From UBA2241 sp963777895 (GTDB taxonomy: Bacteria > Actinomycetota > Thermoleophilia > UBA2241): a DNA stretch of 64,000 bases. The position numbers were made by a program, and so were the translations under genes. The stretch lies in contig CAVZSF010000005.1 in assembly GCA_963777895.1 (NCBI GenBank), positions 310,001 through 374,000 on the forward strand, in the 5' to 3' direction. Below are positions 42,486 to 50,494 of the stretch, piece after piece. The notes beneath the pieces are model-generated. The model made no database searches and was not told where the DNA came from. It was given only the letters and a program-made list of their open reading frames with translations. Position 1 is the first letter of the stretch; every line of letters begins with the position of its first letter.

Positions 42486-42767
42486 CTACTCCCCAGCGGG
42501 TGCGGCCTTGGGAGGGAGTCCAGGGCCGCCGGTGTCCTCGGCCGTTTCGGATCCGCCCACGGCGCGAGCGCGGGCGTCGACGCCGGCACCGGACGACGCC
42601 TGGAGGCGGCGCGGCATGAAGAGGAGCGCCAGTACGGCACCGGCTATCGTGGTGGCGGCGCAGACCAGGAACGCCGTGCCCATGGCGTGCACGAAGGCGT
42701 CGCGGACCATGATGAGCAGATCGGCGGAACCGAGCTGTCGCGCGATCGCCGTGCCGGCAGCGACGCT
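42486..42767 (-). pseudogene. C-terminal remnant of an MFS (DHA2/EmrB-type) transporter
   Basis: The last 93 codons: VAAGTAIARQLGSADLLIMV, then RDAFVHAMGTAFLVCAATTIAGAVLALLF and MPRRL, which is the last helix of drug-proton antiporters with 14 helices. Homology ends exactly where the tRNA 3' half begins (42768). The missing N-terminal part is not elsewhere in the window. It supports a recombination deletion at the att-like scar. Confidence 0.72.
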
Positions 42768-42870
42768 TTTCCTAAACCTGGTGTCGCTGGTTCGATTCCA
42801 GCCGGGGGCACCACGTTTCATATGCTCAGGACGATTTCCGGTGGTGTGCCCGCGCGCTCTGGGCATCTCC
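42768..42870 (+). repeat. att-like scar: second 3' half of tRNA-Arg
   Basis: TTTCCTAAACCTGG to the CCA at 42811-42813 matches the tRNA 3' half exactly, and the following 55 bases match the tRNA downstream flank more weakly (GGACGATTTCCGGTGGTG). It forms the right limit of the accessory region and cuts the MFS gene. Confidence 0.86.
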
Positions 42871-42947
42871 TTCAATGGTGCGAACCGCTGACTGCCTTCC
42901 TGGACAGGTAGGATGATCTACGCAAGAGCCCCTGTCAGGAGGCAGAC

Positions 42948-43412
42948 GTGGTCAAGAAGGTGCTCTTCCTCTCCAGCGCCAACAGCACTCGCAGCCAGAT
43001 CGCGGAGGCCTTCCTGCGCGCCCTCGCCGGGGAAGCCTTCGAGGCCTATAGCGCCGGGTCTGTACCGCGTGACCTCGACCCCTTCGCGCTCGCGGTGATG
43101 GCGGAGCGCGGCCTCGACCTCGGCGCGCAGCGGCCGAAGGGACTGGCCGAGTTCATGGGCACGGCGCAGTTCGATTACCTGATCACCGTCTGCGACCGCG
43201 AGGAGAAGGACTGCCCGATGTTCCCCGGCAAGGGGACGCGCGAGTACTGGCCGCTTGCCGACCCGGCGAGGGCCGAGGGCGGAGACGAAGAGCGCTTGGC
43301 CGCGTTCCGTGAGGTACGCGACCACCTAGAGACGCGCGTCCGCCGCTGGCTCGTCGAGCGCGGCTACAAGCCGGTGCTGGAACTGAGCGGCGCGGCCGTC
43401 CCCGAGCAGTAA
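42948..43412 (+). CDS. ArsC/low-molecular-weight-phosphatase-like protein with Ser in place of catalytic Cys
   Basis: 154 residues, clearly related to the arsC product at 41458 (IAEAFLRALAGEAFEAYSAG, YLITVCDREEKDCPMFPG). The P-loop reads LSSANSTRSQ where the family has C-x5-R-S, so the nucleophile position is Ser (TCC codon). The Cys pair in CDREEKDC is kept. A Ser nucleophile would not reduce arsenate or dephosphorylate normally, so it is probably an inactive paralogue, a binding/regulatory protein, or a changed-function enzyme. GTG start with AGGAGG upstream. Confidence 0.86.
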   Translation: MVKKVLFLSSANSTRSQIAEAFLRALAGEAFEAYSAGSVPRDLDPFALAVMAERGLDLGAQRPKGLAEFMGTAQFDYLITVCDREEKDCPMFPGKGTREYWPLADPARAEGGDEERLAAFREVRDHLETRVRRWLVERGYKPVLELSGAAVPEQ

Positions 43413-43495
43413 GGACGGCGAGGCAGCTCGCCCACCGGCGCCCCGGCTGGAGCAACCGCAGCTCTGCCCGGAGACGTCCCTTCCAGGGAGGATGC

Positions 43496-43678
43496 GTGAG
43501 GCTTGAGGATCTGATTGGGAAGCACGTCCGGTACAAGGGCGAGGAGGGGCACGTCGTGGAGGGGCACTCCGGCGAGCAAGCATCAGTCGTCGTGAGTATC
43601 CGCGGGGGGAGCGACATCGCACGCCGGAACGTGACCGTGCCCGAGTCCGAATGGGAGGATCTCGAGGTCCTCGGCTAG
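43496..43678 (+). CDS. Small hypothetical protein
   Basis: 60 residues from GTG 43496, GGGAGG upstream. Sequence LEDLIGKHVRYKGEEGHVVE has an SH3-like/KOW flavour; ends ESEWEDLEVLG. No family recognised. Same strand as the ArsC-like gene 84 bases upstream. Confidence 0.58.
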   Translation: MRLEDLIGKHVRYKGEEGHVVEGHSGEQASVVVSIRGGSDIARRNVTVPESEWEDLEVLG

Positions 43679-44055
43679 GCGAGCAGGGGGCTCGAGCTGC
43701 CCGGCACCAGTGCAGTCCGCTGGCCAGATCACGCAGAGAGCGTGTCGCGTGGCCTAGTGGCGCGCCTGCAAACCAGATAAACTGGGGTCGACCGCCGAGC
43801 AGCCGCTGCCCTCTTGCCGGCGCGTCTCGAGCGGATCTCGCCGCGTCGTGTGCACCGGGTCTACGCCCTGGGCGACCGGCATCAGCCCTTGAGAATCGCA
43901 TCGCAGCGGCGGACTGTGCTCCTCTTGCCGGCGACGGTCGGGCCGATGCTCGCACTCGCATTCGTCCTCCTGACGGCTCCAAGCACGCCGTCGACACCGA
44001 CCCGGTGTCCCTTTCAAGGATCGGACGGCGGGCTTTCGAGAACCGAGGAGCGCGT
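43679..44055. other. 377-base gene-free stretch before the nucleotidyltransferase gene
   Basis: No supportable gene; plus-strand frames here look non-coding. A TAAACT box near 43787 could be a -10 but lacks a partner -35. The stretch probably holds the promoter of the following operon. Confidence 0.4.
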
Positions 44056-44898
44056 ATGCAGAGCCACGACCCGGTGCCCGACTTGCCTCAAGTGCGAACC
44101 GCGCTGCTGCTCGCCGCCGGCCTCGGTAGCCGCCTGGCACCGCTCACCGACTCGGTGCCGAAGTGCCTCGTCTCCATGAGCGGCGTGCCGATCCTCGAGC
44201 GCCTCGTGCGGGCCCTCGACGGTCAGGGGTTCGAACGCCTCGTCATCGTCACCGGCTACAAGGCCGAGACGATACGTGACTATCTCGGTGAGAGCTTCGG
44301 CGGCATCGCCGTGGAATACATCGTCAGCCCCCGGTTCGAGACCACCAACAACATCTACTCGCTGTGGCTGGCGCGACGCCTGATCGACGAGCCGTTCCTG
44401 CTCGTGGAGAGTGATGTCGTCTTCGACGCGCATCTGTTGACGCCGCTGGTGCAGCCCGACCGCATCGCCGTCTCGAGGCAACTGCCGTGGATGGGCGGCA
44501 CCACCGTCACGCTCGACGGCGCCGGCAACGTCGACGCCTTCTACCCGCCGCCACCGGGCGTCTACGGTAAGCACTGCACCGACGCTGGCCACTTCATGGC
44601 GGTCAACATCTGCAGCCTCTCGCGCGACGTGTGGGGCGACGTCGGCGAACGGCTCGACTCTCACGTGGCAGCCGATCAGACCGGCTCGTTCTACGAGACC
44701 GTCTTCGAGGAGATGGCAGCGGAGGGCAGCATGGCCCCGGCGGCCGTGATCTTCCCCGCGGAGCGCTGGTACGAAATCGACACGCTGGCCGATCTGGACG
44801 CGGCCGAGCTCGTGTTTCCGCGGCACCTGCACGTCACGCGAGGCTCGGGGCGCCGGACCCTCGGCGCGGCGGCGGCCCGACCGCGAGCCGCGATGTGA
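44056..44898 (+). CDS. NTP-transferase-domain sugar/alcohol-phosphate nucleotidyltransferase (LicC-like)
   Basis: 280 residues. N-terminal nucleotide-binding loop TALLLAAGLGSRLAPLTDSV PKCLVSMSG is the signature of the NTP_transferase superfamily; ERLVIVTGYKAETIRDYL, FETTNNIYSLWLARRL, LVESDVVFD (metal-binding Asp) and EIDTLADLDAAE follow. The ETTNNIYSLW block resembles choline-phosphate cytidylyltransferase (LicC) and archaeal inositol-phosphate cytidylyltransferases. The next gene, overlapping by four bases, is a CDP-alcohol phosphotransferase, which suggests that this enzyme makes a CDP-alcohol. Start ATG 44056 with GAGGAG. Confidence 0.9.
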   Translation: MQSHDPVPDLPQVRTALLLAAGLGSRLAPLTDSVPKCLVSMSGVPILERLVRALDGQGFERLVIVTGYKAETIRDYLGESFGGIAVEYIVSPRFETTNNIYSLWLARRLIDEPFLLVESDVVFDAHLLTPLVQPDRIAVSRQLPWMGGTTVTLDGAGNVDAFYPPPPGVYGKHCTDAGHFMAVNICSLSRDVWGDVGERLDSHVAADQTGSFYETVFEEMAAEGSMAPAAVIFPAERWYEIDTLADLDAAELVFPRHLHVTRGSGRRTLGAAAARPRAAM

Positions 44899-45560
44899 GC
44901 AGGGATGGCGTCAAGGATCCGGGCGCCTCGCGGCCGCCGGCAGGTCCCGGACCCATGCTCTCCTTCGCCCGCGACCTGCCCAACCTGTGCTCGCTGGCCG
45001 GGCTGCTCGCCGCACTGCTCGGGCTCTATTTCGCGATCCGCGGCGTCTACCCGGCGGCCCTGACGGCGCTGCTTTGGGCGGTCGTCCTCGACTGGAGCGA
45101 CGGCCGCATCGCGCGACGCCTGAAGGGACGCACGGCCGATCAGCGGGCCTTCGGGGCACAGCTCGACTCACTGATCGACGTGGTCAGCTTCAGCGTCGCG
45201 CCGGCGCTCCTGCTCCTCAGTGTCGGGGACTTTGGCCCCTGGTATGTCCCCGGAGCCTTCGTGATCCTCGCTACGGGTGTCATCCGGCTGAGCTACTTCA
45301 ACGTCTTCGGGCTCATCGACGATGCGACCTACCGGGGACTGCCGCTCGACACGAACGTCGTCGTTCTGGCGCTGCTCTTTGTCTTCGAGCCGCTCGTCGG
45401 CACGACGAGCTTCGCCGTCGTGCTCTACGTCGCGCTGATGCTGCTGGCGGCCCTCAACGTGGCTCCGATCGCGACGCCCAAGCTCGGCGGACGCTGGTAC
45501 TACGCCGTCATCGGGTATGCGTTGCTGCTGAGCGGGGTCTACACGCTGCAGCTGCTGTAG
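44895..45560 (+). CDS. CDP-alcohol phosphatidyltransferase-family protein
   Basis: About 221 residues from GTG 44895 overlapping the previous TGA, or 201 from ATG 44955. The catalytic motif is DWSDGRIARRLKG...FGAQLDSLIDVVS, the D-x2-D-G-x2-A-R-x8-G-x3-D-x3-D of the family; the first Asp positions are present. Six predicted helices. Members join a CDP-alcohol to a phosphate- or hydroxyl-bearing acceptor to build phospholipids or di-myo-inositol phosphate. With the upstream cytidylyltransferase it forms a two-gene operon like the fused IPCT-DIPPS of thermophiles. Acceptor and alcohol unknown. Confidence 0.88.
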   Translation: MSRDGVKDPGASRPPAGPGPMLSFARDLPNLCSLAGLLAALLGLYFAIRGVYPAALTALLWAVVLDWSDGRIARRLKGRTADQRAFGAQLDSLIDVVSFSVAPALLLLSVGDFGPWYVPGAFVILATGVIRLSYFNVFGLIDDATYRGLPLDTNVVVLALLFVFEPLVGTTSFAVVLYVALMLLAALNVAPIATPKLGGRWYYAVIGYALLLSGVYTLQLL

Positions 45561-45742
45561 GCGGCCGGGCGAGGCGTGATGTGGCGTGTGGCGCACGCGC
45601 AGGCCACACCTCGATCGCGTCTTATGTGGCAGGGCCATTCGTCTCGGCTGTGTGCGGAGCTGTCTGGTCCGGAATCCATGAAGGCGCTGACGACGCGGCG
45701 GCAGTTGTGATCCTGGGCGGGCCCTGGCGACGGCCACTGCAC

Positions 45743-45982
45743 CTAGCTGTGGTCTATGGATCCACTGCGGCATGCACGACAGGGGCACCCTGAGCGGTGC
45801 CGCCACTCTTCCTGGGGAGCCTCGTTCTCGCCAATCACGACGCTCACCCCCGCGGAGTGCCGCAGGATGTCTATCCCGTCGTAGAAGAACTCGGGGTCGA
45901 CATTCCAGGCGGGACGCTCGATCTCCAGCACCTGTGCCAGGGTGAAACGAAGCGCGCCGAATTCAGTCGGGACTCCAGGCAT
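45743..45982 (-). CDS. Small hypothetical protein
   Basis: 79 residues; ATG 45982 with a strong GAGGAGGGG Shine-Dalgarno. Contains EFGALRFTLAQVLEIERPAW then FFYDGIDILRHSAGVSVVIG and a Cys/Arg end (GCPCRACRSG). No family recognised. Convergent with the CDP-alcohol gene; 45561-45742 is empty. Confidence 0.55.
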   Translation of the reverse strand: MPGVPTEFGALRFTLAQVLEIERPAWNVDPEFFYDGIDILRHSAGVSVVIGENEAPQEEWRHRSGCPCRACRSGSIDHS

Positions 45983-46141
45983 TGGCCCCTCCTCGAGTCG
46001 ATACCGACGATTCTACTACGACGATGGGCACATGAGCGACATAGTCGCACCAAGCGCATCTTACCCTAGACAACTACTTAGAATGGCAGCACCGTGCGGC
46101 TCGCACAGTCGACCCGGGCGTGTCGGCCGCGGCCAGGTCAA

Positions 46142-46552
46142 CTAGTGGCGTGGCAGCCGCTTGAGCATCCGCACTTCGGCTCCGCCGTCGCTGCCGAGCC
46201 TGACCTCGTCCATCAGATGGGTGATGAGGAAGAGGCCACGCCCCGAAGGGGAAAGCGGGTCGGGCGTCTCCTGACAACACGAGCCCGGAAGGAGCTCGTG
46301 GTCGAAGCCCCTGCCCTTGTCCTTCACAACGACGCAGACGGAGTCGTCTGCGAGGCACAGGATGACGTCGATCTCCGTCTTGACTCCGCTGAAGCGCACG
46401 GCGTTCTTGAGCGCTTCCTGCAGCGAGACGATGATGTCTTGGCTGCTGTCCTCGTCCACCGACCACTGTCTGAGGAAGCCGCGCACGGTGCCGCGTGCCA
46501 GGGGCAGGCCGGCGACGTCAGGGCACAGGGATAGGTAATGCAGTTCAGGCAT
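46142..46552 (-). CDS. RsbW-like ATP-binding protein (HATPase_c_2)
   Basis: 136 residues. Motifs of the anti-sigma/histidine-kinase-like ATPase: N box VSLQEALKNAVRFSG, G1 box VVKDKGRGFDHEL, G2 box SPSGRGLFLITHLMDEVRL. These proteins act as anti-sigma factors or switch kinases in partner-switching stress systems. No sigma factor of the B type is next to it, so its partner is elsewhere. ATG 46552 fits the family; the longer frame is ignored. Cys content (PGSCC) is unusual. Confidence 0.84.
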   Translation of the reverse strand: MPELHYLSLCPDVAGLPLARGTVRGFLRQWSVDEDSSQDIIVSLQEALKNAVRFSGVKTEIDVILCLADDSVCVVVKDKGRGFDHELLPGSCCQETPDPLSPSGRGLFLITHLMDEVRLGSDGGAEVRMLKRLPRH

Positions 46553-46641
46553 CTTCAGAGGCGAGTCAACTGTGCACGGTACTAGCGTGACTCCCTCAGT
46601 GAAAGCCCCCTTCACCGTTGGGCACCGTGGACCGTTTGTTA

Positions 46642-46705
46642 AGGCCATCGCGAGCCTGCGCTGCCGTGACGTGCAGATCGAGGCCAACGCCGTGGACGTG
46701 ATGCC
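46642..46705 (+). repeat. 64-base copy of the 32252 sequence, relic
   Basis: 63 of 64 bases equal 32252-32315. It lies between the RsbW-like gene and the DUF2252 gene, in a position where no full gene of that kind exists. The copied frame runs on in another direction (DVMPYPMLAPDYA). Confidence 0.78.
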
Positions 46706-46798
46706 TTACCCGATGCTGGCGCCTGACTACGCCCCTCAGCGGGCACACGCTCTCGGGTACGCTTCATGCGCGCTGCCAGGCCGTGAGAGGGGTCACTG

Positions 46799-48241
46799 AT
46801 GAGTCCGATCGGAAGTCGTGCGGGCGGAGGAGATGTCGCGTTCCTCAGCGCGGCCGAGTGGTCTGCGAGGGGCCGGGCGGCTCGAAGGGACGCACCGCGG
46901 TCGAGCCACGCTGAGTGGAAGCCGGCGGCGGACCGGCCAGACCCCGTGGCGCTGCTCGCAGAGCAGGCGGAGAGCCGGGTCGCCGATCTCGTGCCCATCC
47001 GCCACGGGCGGATGCTGGCCTCGCCCTCCACGTTCTACCGCGGCGCGGCCCTGATCATGGCAGCAGACCTCGCCGGGACCCCTGACTCCGGCTTCGAGGT
47101 CCAACTCTGCGGCGACGCGCACCTGCTGAACTTCGGCGTCTTCGCCTCGCCCGAGCGCCAGATGCTCTTCGACATCAACGACTTCGACGAGACGCTTCCC
47201 GGCCCGTGGGAGTGGGACGTGAAGCGTCTCGCGGCGAGCTTCGAGGTCGCCGGTCGCGACCTCGGCTTCTCTCCCTCCGACCGGCGCGACATCGTCACGG
47301 CGGGCCTCCGTGAGTATCGCGACGCCATGCGCCGGGCGGCAGAGATGCGCGCCCTGGACGCCTGGTACGCGCGTCTCACGGTCGAGGACCTCATGAGTTG
47401 GATCGGCACCGAGGTACGCGCCGGTCGCCTCGGCAAGAAAGAAGCCAAGGAGGCAGCCGGGGACGTTGCCAAAGCCAAGACTCGCGTTCACGAGCGATCG
47501 TTCCGCAGGCTCGCCGGCGAGGTCGACGGCAAGATCCGCATCCTGGCGGACCCGCCCCTCGTCGTGCCACTCGGCGACCTCGTGCTGCCGGGCACGACTC
47601 GCGAGGAGACGGAAGCGTGGATGCGCTCTCTGGTGCAGACCTACCGCCGCACACTCGGCCAGCGGCATCATCCGATGGAGCAGTACCAGTACCTCGACAC
47701 GGCGCGCAAGGTCGTCGGCGTAGGCAGTGTCGGGACGCGCGCCTGGATCCTTCTCTTCGCCGGGCGTCAGCGCCAGGCCCCGCTGTTCCTGCAGGCGAAG
47801 GAGGCGCAGGCCTCGGTACTGGAGCGCTTCCTGGGCCGGAGCCGCTACCGTAACCACGGTCGCCGCGTCGTCGAGGGCCAGCGGCTGATGCAGGCGGCGA
47901 GCGATATCTTCCTCGGCTGGCTGCGCTTCGAAGGCCTCGATGGCCAGATGCGTGACTACTACGTGCGCCAGCTGCACGATTGGAAGGGCGGCGTCGACGT
48001 GGAGACCTTCCGGGTGCCCGGGGCGACCCTCTACGCCCGCCTGTGCGGGGCGACTCTGGCTCGGGCGCACGCGCGGCTCGGCGACCGGATGGCGATCGCC
48101 GCATACCTGGGCAAGGGCGACTCGTTCGACCGGGCGGTCGCCGACTTCTCCAACGCCTACGCAGACCAGAACGAGCGGGACTACGAGGCCTTCGTGAAAG
48201 CGGTGCGATCGGGGCGGCTGAACGCGGAGACGGGTCTCTAG
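46799..48241 (+). CDS. DUF2252 family protein
   Basis: 480 residues of DUF2252, whose members have a kinase-like fold (aminoglycoside-phosphotransferase related). Characteristic blocks are PIRHGRMLASPSTFYRGAAL, VQLCGDAHLLNFGVFASPER (GDxHxxNFG, the catalytic-like loop), LFDINDFDETLPGPWEWDVK RLAAS, and ARAHARLGDR at the end. The substrate is unknown. Length fits the family. Start ATG 46799, context weak. No obvious operon partner; the next gene follows after 134 bases on the same strand. Confidence 0.93.
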   Translation: MSPIGSRAGGGDVAFLSAAEWSARGRAARRDAPRSSHAEWKPAADRPDPVALLAEQAESRVADLVPIRHGRMLASPSTFYRGAALIMAADLAGTPDSGFEVQLCGDAHLLNFGVFASPERQMLFDINDFDETLPGPWEWDVKRLAASFEVAGRDLGFSPSDRRDIVTAGLREYRDAMRRAAEMRALDAWYARLTVEDLMSWIGTEVRAGRLGKKEAKEAAGDVAKAKTRVHERSFRRLAGEVDGKIRILADPPLVVPLGDLVLPGTTREETEAWMRSLVQTYRRTLGQRHHPMEQYQYLDTARKVVGVGSVGTRAWILLFAGRQRQAPLFLQAKEAQASVLERFLGRSRYRNHGRRVVEGQRLMQAASDIFLGWLRFEGLDGQMRDYYVRQLHDWKGGVDVETFRVPGATLYARLCGATLARAHARLGDRMAIAAYLGKGDSFDRAVADFSNAYADQNERDYEAFVKAVRSGRLNAETGL

Positions 48242-48375
48242 AAGACGTTCGGAGCATATTCGTGGGTTGTCGCACACTATTCTTGCGCCCATACTCGGCT
48301 GACGGCCCGACGCTTCGGCCGCCGCGGTGCGGCGCGCCAGAGAGCGTCGGGCAGACCTACCTCGCGGGCGGCTCC

Positions 48376-49482
48376 ATGACCCTCAGTCGGCACGCGGGCA
48401 CCCTGGCCCGCTTCATCCGCAGAACCGCCCTGTCTCCCGGCCGCCGCTGGTGGATCGGGGGGGCGGCCGTGGTCTTCCTCGCGGCGGCGATCCTCGGGAG
48501 AGAAGATCTCGCCCGCACGGTGCGCGCCTTCGCGAACGCCGACTGGCGCTGGGCCGCGGCGGCCCTCGCCCTCATGCTGGTGTCGCTCGTGCTGCGCAGC
48601 GTCGCGCTCGAGATCATCGTGAACGCGCTTGGCGGCGTGCGCGCCCGCTTCGGCGAGGCGTTCTCGGCGACGAGCATAGGACTGCTGGCCAACGTGCTGA
48701 TCCCGGTACGCGTCGGGACCGTGCTCTCCCCTTACGTGCTGTACGTACTCATGCATCGCAGGCGGGCTCAGATGCCGTTCCCCACGGCCCTCGGAGTCAC
48801 GCTCACCGAGAGGATGTTCGCCGTCGCCACGTTCCTCGCCATGGCGCTTCTCTTTCTGTCGACCCTGTCCGCGCCCGCCTGGGCCGTCCACGTGCTGATG
48901 GTGAGCGGGGCGCTCATCGCCGTGCCGGTCGTCGGAGGCATCGCGCTCAACGTTCGCCGGGACAAGGTCGCTGAGACGCTCGTACGCGGCGGGCCGAGGG
49001 CCAGGCGCATGGGCCGCTGGGTGCCGCAGCTCATCGAGAGCCAGCGCATCTGGAGCCGGCCGCTGGCGGCCCTTGGGGTCTCAGGGACGCAGATCCTGGC
49101 CTGGATCGCCCAGCTCGCCGCCGCCTTCACCATGCTCGAGGCGTTCCATCTGGGCGCGGCCGGCCTTCGCGGGGCCGCCCTCGTCATCGTGCTCACGAAC
49201 CTGATCGGGCTGATCCCGGCTACACCGGGAAACGTCGGCACCTTCCAGGTGGCGGCGGTGGCGGCGCTGGCGACGTACGGCGTCGCGCCCGGCCCCGCCC
49301 TGGCCTACGCCCTCGGCCTGCAGGCTTTGCAGCTCGTCGTGGGGATCGTGGCCGGGCTCGCGGCGCTCAGCGTGCAGGACATGACGCTCGCCGACTTCGT
49401 CGCGCGCAGCCGCGAGGCGACAACAGCGCTTCGGAGCCCGGAGCCGAGCCTCGCCGCCGCGGAGGGCCCTGCCGGGACCTGA
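48376..49482 (+). CDS. Lysylphosphatidylglycerol synthase-like transmembrane protein (UPF0104)
   Basis: 368 residues with about eight predicted helices. The family marks are SVALEIIVNALG, then ATSIGLLANVLIPVRVGTVL (conserved N-x-x-P-R-x-G), LTERMFAVATFL and LIPATPGNVGTFQVAAVAAL (P-x-x-P-G-x-x-G). This is the flippase/integral domain alone, without the lysyl-transferase part of MprF. Such proteins are thought to move or modify lipids. ATG 48376; weak Shine-Dalgarno. The gene stands between DUF2252 and a hypothetical gene on the same strand. Confidence 0.86.
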   Translation: MTLSRHAGTLARFIRRTALSPGRRWWIGGAAVVFLAAAILGREDLARTVRAFANADWRWAAAALALMLVSLVLRSVALEIIVNALGGVRARFGEAFSATSIGLLANVLIPVRVGTVLSPYVLYVLMHRRRAQMPFPTALGVTLTERMFAVATFLAMALLFLSTLSAPAWAVHVLMVSGALIAVPVVGGIALNVRRDKVAETLVRGGPRARRMGRWVPQLIESQRIWSRPLAALGVSGTQILAWIAQLAAAFTMLEAFHLGAAGLRGAALVIVLTNLIGLIPATPGNVGTFQVAAVAALATYGVAPGPALAYALGLQALQLVVGIVAGLAALSVQDMTLADFVARSREATTALRSPEPSLAAAEGPAGT

Positions 49483-49559
49483 GCCCGGCGTGGTGAGGCG
49501 GGTCCAGAGCAGCTTCAGTGGGTGCTATGCTGCCGGCGCAGGCTCACCGGGGAGGGGTA

Positions 49560-50282
49560 GTGGACGATTCCAGGGCTGCGATCCGCGAGATGTTGGCCGC
49601 CATTGGCGAGGAGCAGTTGGGCGGCATGAGAGCCGCGCTGGCCACGTACCAGCAGTTGGATATCTCCACCAAGATCGAGGCGGGCAGATGGGGCATGTCC
49701 TCGTCCTTGGCGCTGAACATGCGAGTGCTCTACCCCGATGGGGATCTGGGGCTCCGGGAGGATCTGTGGGGAGCGCTCTTCGGCGGGCTGAGCGCGGGCC
49801 TGGAGAGCAAGGACTGGCCGACCGTCTCGCACACTGCCTACACGCTCAAGATGCTCTTCCCTGAGAGAGCCCCCCGGCTCGGCCTGGACGAGCAGGCGTT
49901 CCACGCGATGAACTGGGTAGTACCGAGCGTGTGGGACGGGCCGGCCGCGTTCCTCGAGCGGGCGGTCGAGCTGCTCGTTCTGTTCCCGGAGATGGCGGGC
50001 GAGATCGATCTCGACGACTACATGGTCGAGCGCGTGGTTGAAGAAGCCAACAGCCTGCAGCCGCCACAGTACATGGACTACCCGTGGCGCCTCGCGCGTC
50101 TCAGGATCCTCTTTCCTGACGCTGCACCCGCCCTGCACGAAGAGCACATGAAGAGCGCGATCCGGGACTGCGAGCTCCACAGACTCCAGGGGAATTGGTC
50201 GGCGTTTCCCCGCCTCGCTGCGCCGTTGAAGCTCATCGCCGCATCTGAGGTGCGCGTCAACGACCGGGACTTGAAGCGGTGA
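49560..50282 (+). CDS. Hypothetical protein
   Basis: 240 residues from GTG 49560 with GGGGAGGGG upstream. All-helical, no membrane segment: IREMLAAIGEEQLGGMRAAL, then repeated Trp/Leu/Phe-rich segments (RWGMSSSLALNMRVLYPDGD, TAYTLKMLFPERAPRLGLDE, RVVEEANSLQPPQYMDYPWRL ARLRILFPDAAPALHEEHMK) that look like weak repeats of an R-x-L-(F/Y)-P-(D/E) helix-turn unit. Family not recognised. Confidence 0.7.
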   Translation: MDDSRAAIREMLAAIGEEQLGGMRAALATYQQLDISTKIEAGRWGMSSSLALNMRVLYPDGDLGLREDLWGALFGGLSAGLESKDWPTVSHTAYTLKMLFPERAPRLGLDEQAFHAMNWVVPSVWDGPAAFLERAVELLVLFPEMAGEIDLDDYMVERVVEEANSLQPPQYMDYPWRLARLRILFPDAAPALHEEHMKSAIRDCELHRLQGNWSAFPRLAAPLKLIAASEVRVNDRDLKR

Positions 50283-50494
50283 TGGACTAGCCGCCCGCCC
50301 GGCCTGGCCTTTCGGCGTCGTCGAAGCCATCTGGGCGGTCGTCGCCGTCCGTCGCTACATTGCGACGCCCGGGCGTGGGCAGCGACCGCTGTCGCACGGC
50401 GCTCGCCGTTGGCCCTGCCGTTGAGTCGGCTTTCGTCGTCGTGGATAGACTGCAGGCGAGCTCGGCATCCAGTAGGTCATCCGGGAGGAATCGC

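Noticed and set aside
6677..42813. Half-tRNAs considered as split tRNA genes joined in trans
   Set aside because: Breaks coincide with an integrase crossover point, flanks are duplicated, an intact gene exists, and no pairing sequences flank the breaks.
41006..43412. Complete ars operon
   Set aside because: Two ArsC-like genes but no ArsR, ArsB or Acr3 in the window.
43814..44179. Plus-strand frame upstream of the nucleotidyltransferase
   Set aside because: No ribosome site, Arg/Pro/Ser-rich, overlaps the real gene in another frame.
46572..46799. Plus-strand frame containing the 64-base repeat
   Set aside because: Only the repeated piece has any likeness to another protein; the rest is unlike coding sequence, so kept as a repeat relic.
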